Shown in pieces: positions 44,247-51,788 of a DNA stretch of 54,021 nucleotides. Numbering within the stretch: the first letter of the stretch is position 1; every line of letters begins with the position of its first letter. The stretch is from Clostridia bacterium (lineage in GTDB: Bacteria > Bacillota > Clostridia > Oscillospirales > Acutalibacteraceae): the NCBI GenBank assembly GCA_017430965.1, contig JAFRLX010000055.1, forward strand, positions 1 to 54,021, written 5' to 3'. Below the pieces are notes generated by a model, which saw only the letters and a program-made list of their open reading frames with translations, did no database searches and was not told where the DNA came from. Made by a program: the position numbers and the translations under genes.

Positions 44247-45722
44247 TCAGGTAACCAGCCATTGAACAATAGCAGGTAAATTGGCGAAAAGTGTCGAAAG
44301 CGCAGTGGTAAAAAAGATAAACAAGAGATTGATTTTCCATTCGCTTGCCAGCAAACCGATGAATTCCCGCATTTGCGCGTTCGGCCAAAAATACCACTTG
44401 GTTTTGGCACCGATACCGGAGGCGCGCATTCCCGCTTTGGCGGAAAACAGACCGCTGCGGAAAATGTGGTAATTGGTTGTGGAAAAGAGAATGTTGGCAT
44501 TTTCTTTATGCGCATCGGCAATTTCTTTGGAAAAGAGCATGTTTTCCAGTGTTGTGGTGGAGCGCGTTTCCGGAAAAATCAAATCTTCCTCGATTCCCTG
44601 CGCGACCAGATAGTTTTTCATGCTTTCGGCTTCGCTGATGATTTCATCGTCTCCTTTTCCGCCGGAAGGAATAAAGCAAGCCTGCTTTCCGCTTTCTTCA
44701 AGCTGCTTGTGGTAAAAAGCAAGCGCTCTGTCGATTCTGCCCTGCAGCAGCGGCATCGGAGTGCCGTCCGCTTTAATGCGGCAGCCGAGAATGATGATGA
44801 AATCCTGATTATACTGCGGTTTAAAGGCAGCGGCATACAGTGTGCATATAAAAGCCGATAAGAGCAGACATTCCCCGTAAACAAAGGCGGAAGAAACCGC
44901 TGTTCGAATCAGCGCACCGCGCACCTCAATACCGCTCATGCCGGTGGAATTCGGGAAGCGCACTGCCACGATAACACAAGCGACAGCACCGAGAAACAGT
45001 GCGGCACTGATACCGATACCGAACAGGTTATGTAAGCGCATGCCCTCATGGTAAATCAGTGACAGATTACTTGCGCACAAAAAGCCGGCGAACAGAACCA
45101 ACAGCGGCAGTGAAAGCAGGAACAGAATACTCATCACAAAGCCTGCGATGTTGACAATTTGCCACGGGTCGGCAAATTCCGGCATATATATGCTGACAAA
45201 AAGCAGCACCAGGTACAACAGCGACTGCAGCCCGAAATACAGCAGCAGCGCCAAATCCAACACGGTTTTATAAGAGAAGAACTGCATTTTGCGCCGCTTA
45301 TTAAACTGCAACACGAAGATGATAAATGAGGCGACGCTCATTACAGTGATGCCTGCAAGCACAAAAATAAAGCCGCCGAATTCGTAGCCGGAGAGGAAAA
45401 TGATGCCCGTGTGCAGCACGGAAAGCTGCGAATAAACCGTGGTGCTCTCTTTTACATTTTGCGCGTTATATACGGTGGCTTTTACACTTGCGGTGCCGTA
45501 ATGCAGCGATTTTAACGTGATTTTTACAGTGTCGTCGACAGATTGCACTTCTGCTGCTTCGACAACGCTTTCATCCGAAATGGCAACTTTAATCTTTGTG
45601 TCCTGATAGGGGTGGTTGATATAAATCGTATAATACCTGCCCGCTATAATGGTTGCCGCCGTTGTCAGCAAAATGATGATGATATAAAAAAGAGTAACAC
45701 CGATAATGCTTTTTTTCTTCAT
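44247..45722 (-). CDS. Membrane protein with N-terminal Ig-like segment and C-terminal DUF218 (SanA/YdcF-like) domain
   Basis: A 491-residue membrane protein. It has an N-terminal helix (about 8-26), an extracellular beta-rich segment of about 80 residues (about 30-105), six or so membrane helices (about 110-315), then a DUF218 domain (about 325-455) with the blocks FIIILGCRIKADGTP, FIPSGGKGDDE, ETRSTTTLENM and FSTTNYHIFRSG. A final membrane helix follows. DUF218 proteins such as SanA and ElyC influence envelope integrity and lipid-carrier use in E. coli; the reaction is not known. It lies 9 bp after the VanX-like gene, likely in one transcript with it. Confidence 0.78.
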   Translation of the reverse strand: MKKKSIIGVTLFYIIIILLTTAATIIAGRYYTIYINHPYQDTKIKVAISDESVVEAAEVQSVDDTVKITLKSLHYGTASVKATVYNAQNVKESTTVYSQLSVLHTGIIFLSGYEFGGFIFVLAGITVMSVASFIIFVLQFNKRRKMQFFSYKTVLDLALLLYFGLQSLLYLVLLFVSIYMPEFADPWQIVNIAGFVMSILFLLSLPLLVLFAGFLCASNLSLIYHEGMRLHNLFGIGISAALFLGAVACVIVAVRFPNSTGMSGIEVRGALIRTAVSSAFVYGECLLLSAFICTLYAAAFKPQYNQDFIIILGCRIKADGTPMPLLQGRIDRALAFYHKQLEESGKQACFIPSGGKGDDEIISEAESMKNYLVAQGIEEDLIFPETRSTTTLENMLFSKEIADAHKENANILFSTTNYHIFRSGLFSAKAGMRASGIGAKTKWYFWPNAQMREFIGLLASEWKINLLFIFFTTALSTLFANLPAIVQWLVT

Positions 45723-45731
45723 ATCTTTTCT

Positions 45732-46391
45732 TTAACGCTTTAATAATTGTGTGTTAATCGGAAACTCGAAATATGTAGAGGGATACGGCTCATTTTCCAG
45801 TGTAAAGTGCCACCACTCGCAATCCAGCGGCAAAAAGCCGTGGTGTTGCATCAGCTGTTGCAAAAACATTCTGTTTTCATATTGTTCTTCGCTTACACCG
45901 CGGTAATTCGGGTGCGACACCTCACTGAAAAAGTCAAAGGGGCTGCCCATGTCTGCTTCTTTACCGCTTTGCATATCCAGCAGAGTCAAGTCCACCGTAC
46001 TACCGCGGCTGTGTGAGGATTGTGCCATGATATAGCCGCGCTCAAACAGCTCCTGCTTTTCCAAATCAGGGTAAAAAAACGGTTTCATGCGCTGGTCAAG
46101 GTCTTCAATGCCCCACAGCACAAAGTGCTTGACCGCCGTTGCGGGGCGGTAGGCATCGAACACCTTCAGGCGGTAGCCCTTGACCGCCGCTTCAAGGCTG
46201 ACAGCTCTTAATGCCCTGGCTGCTTCAATCGTGAGAAGGGCGCAGGGTTGCTCATAGCCGTCAATGCGCTCGCCAATAAAGTTGTAAGTGGAAAAGTAGC
46301 GAATTTCCTGTATTGCATCCGGCACAAAATCCGAGAGCAGGACAAAACCGGAGGTATCATTGAGAGCCTCTTTTTTATAATTCACTTCCAT
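45732..46391 (-). CDS. D-Ala-D-Ala dipeptidase (VanX/DdpX-like)
   Basis: A zinc enzyme (219 residues) expected to split the D-Ala-D-Ala dipeptide. All catalytic parts are visible: YRP (81-83), zinc ligands His127 and Asp134 in SSHSRGSTVDLTL, and Glu192 with His195 in EWWHF. There is no signal peptide, so it acts in the cytoplasm, as VanX does. No vanA- or vanH-like gene is near, so this is not a vancomycin resistance cassette; recycling of D-Ala-D-Ala or lowering its pool is more likely. Ribosome binding site AAAGG. Confidence 0.9.
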   Translation of the reverse strand: MEVNYKKEALNDTSGFVLLSDFVPDAIQEIRYFSTYNFIGERIDGYEQPCALLTIEAARALRAVSLEAAVKGYRLKVFDAYRPATAVKHFVLWGIEDLDQRMKPFFYPDLEKQELFERGYIMAQSSHSRGSTVDLTLLDMQSGKEADMGSPFDFFSEVSHPNYRGVSEEQYENRMFLQQLMQHHGFLPLDCEWWHFTLENEPYPSTYFEFPINTQLLKR

Positions 46392-46429
46392 AGAAACACC
46401 TTTTTATTTACTGGATTGAGGATGCCTGT

Positions 46430-47917
46430 TTAGCGCCAATAATCCTCAGGGTTTTGGCTCTTGCGGCGCTGTTCACGCTTATAAGCCTCGTACTGTTTTT
46501 GTTTTTCGCTCTTTTCATTCTTTTTGCGTTTTTTGGGTTTGGCAGGCGCTTGTTTTTTGGCAGGCACACGCTGCGTGGCGGCAGCTTTTTTGTTTGCTGC
46601 ATTGGCGCGCGCGATAAGTAGTTTTTTCTGCACTTTCTTTCTGATTTTAACGCATAAGATAATCAACAAAATCAGCAGCACTATGGCAAGAATGGTATAG
46701 AAAATGTGCTGCCATAAGAAATAGAAAAATGATTTAACGGGTGAGCGCTCAATGCTTTGAGCAGTCACCAAATCAACAGTGGCGAGTGTTTTGCCTTTGA
46801 AGCTGACAGTTGCCTTACAAACGGCTTCTCCTTTTTTTACCGGTGCTTCCAGCTCTGCCGGTGCTTTGAGCGCTTTGATGCTGACGGCGGAAGGGTCTGT
46901 TTTTGCCATCAGCAGTACCTGCACATCCTCTTTAGGGGTCAGTGCAACCGCATTGGCAGACTTGCCGCAGCGAACCGAAACTTTTGTCACGGCTTTGCCG
47001 CTTGGGAGAATCGTGGTGTATTTCAAGTTTTCAAATGCCCAATCGAAAAGAGTTGCCGCATCAATAAAGGAGTATTTTGCCTCCATTCCCTCGTATTCCT
47101 GCGTGGGGGAATCCATGACCACGGCAAGGTAGCGATAGTTACCTTTTTGGGCAGTGGTAATGACACAGTTGCCGGCAGGGGAGGTAGAACCGGTCTTGAT
47201 ACCCCTGGCAAATTTGTAGTAATACATCGGCTGTGTATCATCAAGCATAAAATTGGTGTGAGAATAGCGTAGCCCCTTGTACTCTACATAGGGCTGAACA
47301 CAAATCTGCATAAAGGTATCATTTCGCATTGCCGCAAGAGTAATGCGCGCCATATCCGCTGCAGTGGTGTAGTGATCCTCATCGTGTAAACCTTCACAGT
47401 TGGTGAAGTGCGTGTCTTTGCAGCCGGCAGCTTTTATCCACTCGTTCATCATATCCACAAAAGCGGAAATGGAGCCTGCAATGTGCTCCGCCGCCACGGT
47501 GCAGGCATCGCATGCCGAGTAAACCATAATTAAAGAGAGCAATTTTTCAATGGTCACTTCTTCGCCCGGGACTAAGCCGGCAAGCTGCGCATCCGTATTG
47601 TACAAAACATCAATGGCGTTTTGCGAAACCGTTGCTTTTTCCTGGATGTTTTTGGCATGCTCGAGCACCACAACAGCAGTGACAATTTTGGTTAAGGATG
47701 CCGGGTATTTTTTCTTATCTTTATTCTTTTGTGCAATAATCGGGTGGCTCTCATTGTTTAGGTCGATTAACATATACGCATCGGCATAAACGGATTCGGA
47801 CACCTTGTACAGCCCCTCATTGTCCTGCTTTGCAGCAGCAAACGAGAGAGAACAGGGTGCCGCAATCGTGAGAAATGCCAACATCACGGCAATGCAAACA
47901 GATAAGTGCTTTTTCAT
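46430..47917 (-). CDS. D-Ala-D-Ala carboxypeptidase, S11 family (DacF-like) with SXC motif
   Basis: A 495-residue exported penicillin-binding protein that trims the terminal D-Ala from peptidoglycan stems. It has a signal peptide (1-27), SxxK nucleophile motif SLTK (Ser74, Lys77), KTG at 241-243, and a C-terminal beta domain (about 315-375), then a membrane helix (about 390-415) and an unusually long basic tail (about 420-495) on the inner side. The second active-site motif is Ser134-Ala-Cys136 in YSACDAC, where the canonical form is SxN. It has its own promoter and a roughly 150-nt leader with a 9-bp hairpin (47947-47978). It probably heads a transcript with the VanX-like and DUF218 genes. 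Confidence 0.88.
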   Translation of the reverse strand: MKKHLSVCIAVMLAFLTIAAPCSLSFAAAKQDNEGLYKVSESVYADAYMLIDLNNESHPIIAQKNKDKKKYPASLTKIVTAVVVLEHAKNIQEKATVSQNAIDVLYNTDAQLAGLVPGEEVTIEKLLSLIMVYSACDACTVAAEHIAGSISAFVDMMNEWIKAAGCKDTHFTNCEGLHDEDHYTTAADMARITLAAMRNDTFMQICVQPYVEYKGLRYSHTNFMLDDTQPMYYYKFARGIKTGSTSPAGNCVITTAQKGNYRYLAVVMDSPTQEYEGMEAKYSFIDAATLFDWAFENLKYTTILPSGKAVTKVSVRCGKSANAVALTPKEDVQVLLMAKTDPSAVSIKALKAPAELEAPVKKGEAVCKATVSFKGKTLATVDLVTAQSIERSPVKSFFYFLWQHIFYTILAIVLLILLIILCVKIRKKVQKKLLIARANAANKKAAATQRVPAKKQAPAKPKKRKKNEKSEKQKQYEAYKREQRRKSQNPEDYWR

Positions 47918-48073
47918 CGTTTTTTTGTTTCCTTTTTCGTTTTATGCTTCGGTGCAAAAGGACTGTTGAGCACCGAAGAAGCGCTTGAAATGTTGCGGAA
48001 CATAGTGCCAAACAGAGAAGGAAAAGCGTTTTTTTTGTTCCTTCCCCGCAGAAATAAATGCGCGTTATCTTTT

Positions 48074-48102
48074 ATTATACTATATTTATGCGCATAATAC
48101 AA
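48074..48102 (-). promoter_or_regulatory. Sigma-A promoter with palindromic spacer
   Basis: On the minus strand: TTGTAT (48097-48102), 17-bp spacer, TATAAT (48074-48079). A perfect 12-bp palindrome TTATGCGCATAA covers 48086-48097, inside the spacer, and is a candidate operator. Confidence 0.65.
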
Positions 48103-48262
48103 ATATTTTATTTAAAAGCTTGTCTGAAGAAGAAAAATGAAAGATTTTTCTCCGGCAAAGTGAAAGGTTGATGGCATTTTTTTGCGCGTGCTGCCTCTTG
48201 TCGGCAGGCATTTTTACAAAAGAAATAAGCAAAAACCATTGCTTCGGCTGTAGCGATTATAA

Positions 48263-48289
48263 CAAAGAGAGGGCTTGAACAGCCCTCTC
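48263..48289 (-). terminator. Terminator of the VanY-like gene
   Basis: GAGAGGGCT and AGCCCTCTC pair over 9 bp with a 5-nt loop; on the minus strand TTTGTT follows. It is 22 bp downstream of the stop codon. Confidence 0.7.
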
Positions 48290-48310
48290 ACGCTTTGCTA
48301 TAAGATTGTA

Positions 48311-49348
48311 TTAATAGCCGCAATCCGCAATTTCCCAACTGCCTTCTTTATCGCAGGCAAGAATCCATTGATAATCGGTGTAGTCTTTCCCGGGTTCCAA
48401 AGTAAGGGTATCGGAAATTTTTTCGCCGGTCTTGAAATCCGTCTCCAGCACCATAATAGCGGTGTACTGATCGGGTTCTTTTTCATTTAAGGATTTGAGT
48501 CTTTCTGTTTTTTCTCTCGCATTTTTCTCATCGCCCGCATAGCGCAGCGCCTGTAGCTCGCAGCCTTCCCACTCGGCAAATTTGCACTTGACTAAATCCA
48601 TACATTCTTCAATTTGTGCTTTTTTATAGAGTTTGGATTGACCGTAATCATACGCCACATCCGTCACCTTAACCAAACCGAGGTATTCTTCAAACGCAAT
48701 GCCTTTTGCGGTGATTTCTTTTGCCGCATCCACATCGTCAATATAGCGAATATGCCAGGGTTCGTAGCTGTAGCCGGTGACATGTTCCTTGCCCTTTAAG
48801 TAGCGCAGAATAAAGCCGTAATCGGCAAGTTTTTGGTGGATTTTCTCCCAAATTTCGGGGTATTTGACCATATCTTCATTAAGGTACACATCCTTGCCGT
48901 TGATATTCAAATACAAATCCAGCGCCAAACCGGTGTGGTGCTCGGAATAACCGGGAACCGCCACATATTTTTTGACATAATCTTCACCGTATTTTTCGGT
49001 GAAGCGCTTGACAATATCCTCTTGCGCGGCAATGCTGCGGCGCGCGGAATCCAAGTCGATGTTGACGCCTTCCTTTTTTAAATCCTCTTTGAGTTTCAGG
49101 TAGGCTTCATATGCCTTGGTTTCCACTTCGACATCATCGCCCAAAGAATTGTTCATTTTTGTGATATTGAGATTCTTTTCCCAATCCTCCGGGAGTTTGT
49201 GCAGTTTATTGACTATCACAAGGTAATCGATATCAGCGGTCGATTTTGTCACTTGGGTGGTTTCTTCCTTTTTTGCCGTACAGCCTGCAAAACAGGCAAT
49301 GCCGAACAGCATGCCGACAATGAGAAGTGCCGAAATTGCTTTTTTCAT
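48311..49348 (-). CDS. VanY-like D-Ala carboxypeptidase lipoprotein (M15 family)
   Basis: A 345-residue lipoprotein: signal and lipobox end in FAGC (Cys23). The M15B peptidase domain (about 95-225) has SEHHTGLALDL (zinc His and Asp) and EPWHIRYI (catalytic Glu, zinc His), and the SARRS block that corresponds to the substrate Arg region. It should remove D-Ala from peptidoglycan stem peptides outside the membrane. Residues about 240-345 form an extra C-terminal domain of unknown type. It lies 53 bp after the L,D-transpeptidase gene without a terminator, so they probably share a transcript. Ribosome binding site AAGGAG. Confidence 0.87.
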   Translation of the reverse strand: MKKAISALLIVGMLFGIACFAGCTAKKEETTQVTKSTADIDYLVIVNKLHKLPEDWEKNLNITKMNNSLGDDVEVETKAYEAYLKLKEDLKKEGVNIDLDSARRSIAAQEDIVKRFTEKYGEDYVKKYVAVPGYSEHHTGLALDLYLNINGKDVYLNEDMVKYPEIWEKIHQKLADYGFILRYLKGKEHVTGYSYEPWHIRYIDDVDAAKEITAKGIAFEEYLGLVKVTDVAYDYGQSKLYKKAQIEECMDLVKCKFAEWEGCELQALRYAGDEKNAREKTERLKSLNEKEPDQYTAIMVLETDFKTGEKISDTLTLEPGKDYTDYQWILACDKEGSWEIADCGY

Positions 49349-49401
49349 TCAACAGACTCCTTACAAATATTGATAGTTGCTGGTTGCGGTTCTGTAGTTT
49401 T

Positions 49402-50127
49402 TTAATAAATCGTTGCAGTCGTGCCGGGTGTTACGGTTTTGAGAATGGTGACCATATCCTCTTCCGAAACCGCAACGCATCCGCCTGTGGGCGTATCGGG
49501 ATCTTTCCAGCAGTGCAGGAAAATGGCGTTGCCCGCATAGGGTGCGCCGGCTTTGTTGTAACCGAGGTCCAGCAGGTATTTGTAGCGGATGGGGTAATCC
49601 ATCAGGTGTTCATCTTCGGAATAGTCGTTGTCCGGGTCATCCCCTTTGCGCAGCAGCGTGTTATATTTTTTACCGTTAGAGCCGGTGGCGCACCAGTACA
49701 TGTCGTCTGTAATCTTGGTGTAGGGCAACAAACTGCCGGGATTTTCGGCAATGCCGTATGCCTCGCCGATTTCCCAAGTGCCGAGCGGCGTTTTGGTATC
49801 GCCCTCGGACTGCTTGCCGGGACCGTTTTTTCCGACCAATGCGGCGCAGTTGAACACTTTTTCATATTTGCCGCCTTTGGCTTGGTAAATGCTCAGCTCT
49901 GCATGGTAGTCACCATCGACAGCGGTTTTGATTCCGATGCGGTATTCGCCGTCGCGCTCTTTCGAAATCGGCTGTCCGAAAAGAGTTTGCTCCACTTCCT
50001 CTTGGGAAATGATGTTTTTATACAGCTTAAATTGCCTTTCGTGCACCTTGACACCGATTAATGCGGCTGCAAGGCCTACAACTGCTACTGCCAGAATGGC
50101 AATAATGATTTTTGCTTTCTTTTCCAT
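49402..50127 (-). CDS. L,D-transpeptidase (YkuD family)
   Basis: A 241-residue membrane-anchored enzyme with an N-terminal helix (about 8-28). The YkuD catalytic block is HCWKDPDTPTGGCVAVS (His205 to Cys217), preceded by KTPLGTWEIG. Such enzymes make 3-3 cross-links or attach proteins to peptidoglycan tetrapeptides, whose donors are produced by D,D-carboxypeptidases like those encoded next door. The central region with EDEHLMDYPIRYKYLLDLGYN is typical of the family subgroup without a separate LysM domain. Ribosome binding site AGGAGGT, own promoter at 50161-50189. Confidence 0.85.
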   Translation of the reverse strand: MEKKAKIIIAILAVAVVGLAAALIGVKVHERQFKLYKNIISQEEVEQTLFGQPISKERDGEYRIGIKTAVDGDYHAELSIYQAKGGKYEKVFNCAALVGKNGPGKQSEGDTKTPLGTWEIGEAYGIAENPGSLLPYTKITDDMYWCATGSNGKKYNTLLRKGDDPDNDYSEDEHLMDYPIRYKYLLDLGYNKAGAPYAGNAIFLHCWKDPDTPTGGCVAVSEEDMVTILKTVTPGTTATIY

Positions 50128-50160
50128 AGGGGACCTCCTTTTTTGTGTTGATTTACAGGT

Positions 50161-50189
50161 AGTATACCATTCTTTTGCGCCAAAGTAAA
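50161..50189 (-). promoter_or_regulatory. Probable promoter of the L,D-transpeptidase gene
   Basis: On the minus strand: TTTACT (50184-50189), 17-bp spacer, TATACT (50161-50166), about 34 bp from the start codon. Confidence 0.5.
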
Positions 50190-50261
50190 GAAAAGCGGAG
50201 GGCTGATTTTGGCCGCAAAATAGATTTGCGCCGATTGCAAAAAATAATCACATATTTAGCT

Positions 50262-50290
50262 TTGTAAAACACAATAGAATATGTTATAAT
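50262..50290 (+). promoter_or_regulatory. Sigma-A promoter of the partner-switching module
   Basis: TTGTAA (50262-50267) and TATAAT (50285-50290), 17-bp spacer, 44 bp before the STAS gene. Confidence 0.6.
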
Positions 50291-50334
50291 AAAATAAATA
50301 TTGTCATAATACTATACAACTTGGAGGCAAAAAA

Positions 50335-50631
50335 ATGATTGTTACCAAAAAAATGGAAAACGCCGTTCTCACCGTGTATCTTGACGGCAAAATGGATACC
50401 AATACCACCCCTATCGTGGAAAAAGAAATTGAAGCGGATGTGGAAGAAGCAAAAGCTGTTGTGATTGATATGAAGGATTTGAAATACATTTCTTCCGCAG
50501 GTCTGCGCTTGTTGCTTTCTTTACATAAAAAAATGGCTGCCAAAAGCGGCATGACAATAAAAAACGCAAATGAAACCATTACGGAAATTTTCGAGTTTAC
50601 CGGCTTTGCAGATGTTTTTACGATTGAATAA
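50335..50631 (+). CDS. STAS-domain anti-anti-sigma factor (SpoIIAA/RsbV-like)
   Basis: A 98-residue cytoplasmic switch protein. It has the STAS core with the phosphorylatable Ser in YISSAGLRLLLSL. In partner-switching systems the unphosphorylated form binds an anti-sigma kinase; a PP2C phosphatase restores it. The third gene of this unit carries both a PP2C phosphatase and a kinase-type domain, so the full switch appears to be encoded here, though no sigma factor gene is in the window. Ribosome binding site GGAGG. Confidence 0.92.
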   Translation: MIVTKKMENAVLTVYLDGKMDTNTTPIVEKEIEADVEEAKAVVIDMKDLKYISSAGLRLLLSLHKKMAAKSGMTIKNANETITEIFEFTGFADVFTIE

Positions 50632-50636
50632 TTAAG

Positions 50637-51788
50637 ATGAAATTTATTTCAAAGGTTTATTCGCCGGAGGCGTGTAATACCGGGCGGCAGTATGAGCTGG
50701 ATATTTTTCGCTTTATCCTGATTTATCGGCTCGCTATTGTTCATGTGTTCGTGGATGTTTCACCGCCTGCTGCGCTGGATTCTATCGGGATTCCCTATTA
50801 TTTTGACTCCGTTGTCGGCGGGGTCATCGGTGCGCCGCGATTTATGATTATGATGGGCATCGGACTTGCTTTTTCGCGCCACAATTCTCCAAAAAAACTG
50901 TTTTTTCGCGGTTTAAAAATCGGCGCTATCGGCATTGCGCTCAATCTGTTTCGCTACCTGATTCCTTCGCTTATCGGTTACGGGATTAGCGGTGACTCCG
51001 CGAAATATTTAAAGCCGCTGCCGTACTTGTTTTTCGGCAATGATATTTTGCAGTTTGCGGCGCTTGCCATGATGCTTATGGCGCTTTTGCTGTACCTTAA
51101 GCTGAATGCGGCAAAGATTTTTGCCGTTTCTCTCGGCATGAGTGTTGTCGGCACTTTTTTGAGAAACACGGACTGCGGCAGTCCGGTGCTCAATGTTATT
51201 TTAGGTCACGTTATCGGCACCGAAACAGCGGCAGGAGACCCGTATATCTATTCCGATTTTCCGCTGCTGATTTGGTTTATTTTCTATGCGTTCGGCTTTT
51301 TGTTCGGGCATTTTTACCGACATATTAAAGATAAAGATGCGTTTTATAAAACCGTGTCGCCGTTTTGTATTATCATCGCCCTTGCTTTTTGTTTGTGGGA
51401 AGGGTTCGGCGGTTTCGGTATGGTGATGGGAGAGGGAGACAATGTCTTTTACCACATGACCACGCCGGAGGCACTGATTTGCATTATGGCTTGTGTCGGT
51501 TTGCTCTTTATCCCGTACTGTTTGTCAAAAATCTTACCGCAAAGCTGGCATAAGCCTATTGAAAGTGTCAGCCGCAATGTCACTGCTGTCTATTGTATTC
51601 ATTGGGTACTGGTTTGGTGGACAGTGGATTTGTTTATTTATTGCCTCAAGGGTGACTCTTATTTGAGCAATGTACCTGCCTTTTTCTTGGGGTTGGGACT
51701 GAGCACGCTTTCCATATTCCTGGCGCAGGTTTGGAGTCAATTCAAAATACAGTTGAAGAGGAAAAAACAAGATGAAAAAGCAAGGTAG
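50637..51788 (+). CDS. Multipass acyltransferase-like membrane protein
   Basis: A 383-residue membrane protein with about ten hydrophobic helices. The N-terminal RQYELDIFRFILIYRLAIVH matches the opening pattern R-x3-LD-x3-G-x-H of acyltransferase-3 and HGSNAT-like (DUF1624) families, which move acyl groups to extracytoplasmic sugars. A late block, RNVTAVYCIHWVLVW, resembles the last helices of the same families. The gene starts 6 bp after the STAS gene and overlaps the phosphatase gene by 17 bp, so it is embedded in the regulatory unit. Substrate unknown. A pure membrane-sensor role is an alternative. Confidence 0.65.
   Translation: MKFISKVYSPEACNTGRQYELDIFRFILIYRLAIVHVFVDVSPPAALDSIGIPYYFDSVVGGVIGAPRFMIMMGIGLAFSRHNSPKKLFFRGLKIGAIGIALNLFRYLIPSLIGYGISGDSAKYLKPLPYLFFGNDILQFAALAMMLMALLLYLKLNAAKIFAVSLGMSVVGTFLRNTDCGSPVLNVILGHVIGTETAAGDPYIYSDFPLLIWFIFYAFGFLFGHFYRHIKDKDAFYKTVSPFCIIIALAFCLWEGFGGFGMVMGEGDNVFYHMTTPEALICIMACVGLLFIPYCLSKILPQSWHKPIESVSRNVTAVYCIHWVLVWWTVDLFIYCLKGDSYLSNVPAFFLGLGLSTLSIFLAQVWSQFKIQLKRKKQDEKAR

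Larger units (their letters stand above)
47918..48310. other. Intergenic region: leader hairpin, promoter, terminator
   Basis: Read leftward, it contains the terminator of the VanY-like gene (48263-48289), about 160 bp with nothing recognisable, a promoter with an embedded palindrome (48074-48102), and a long untranslated leader with hairpin CTTCGGTGC/GCACCGAAG (47947-47978). No gene is seen. Confidence 0.55.

Noticed and set aside
44247..49348. Vancomycin-resistance cassette
   Set aside because: VanX-like and VanY-like genes are present, but no vanA/B ligase, vanH dehydrogenase or vanRS pair is in the window; housekeeping wall editing fits better.
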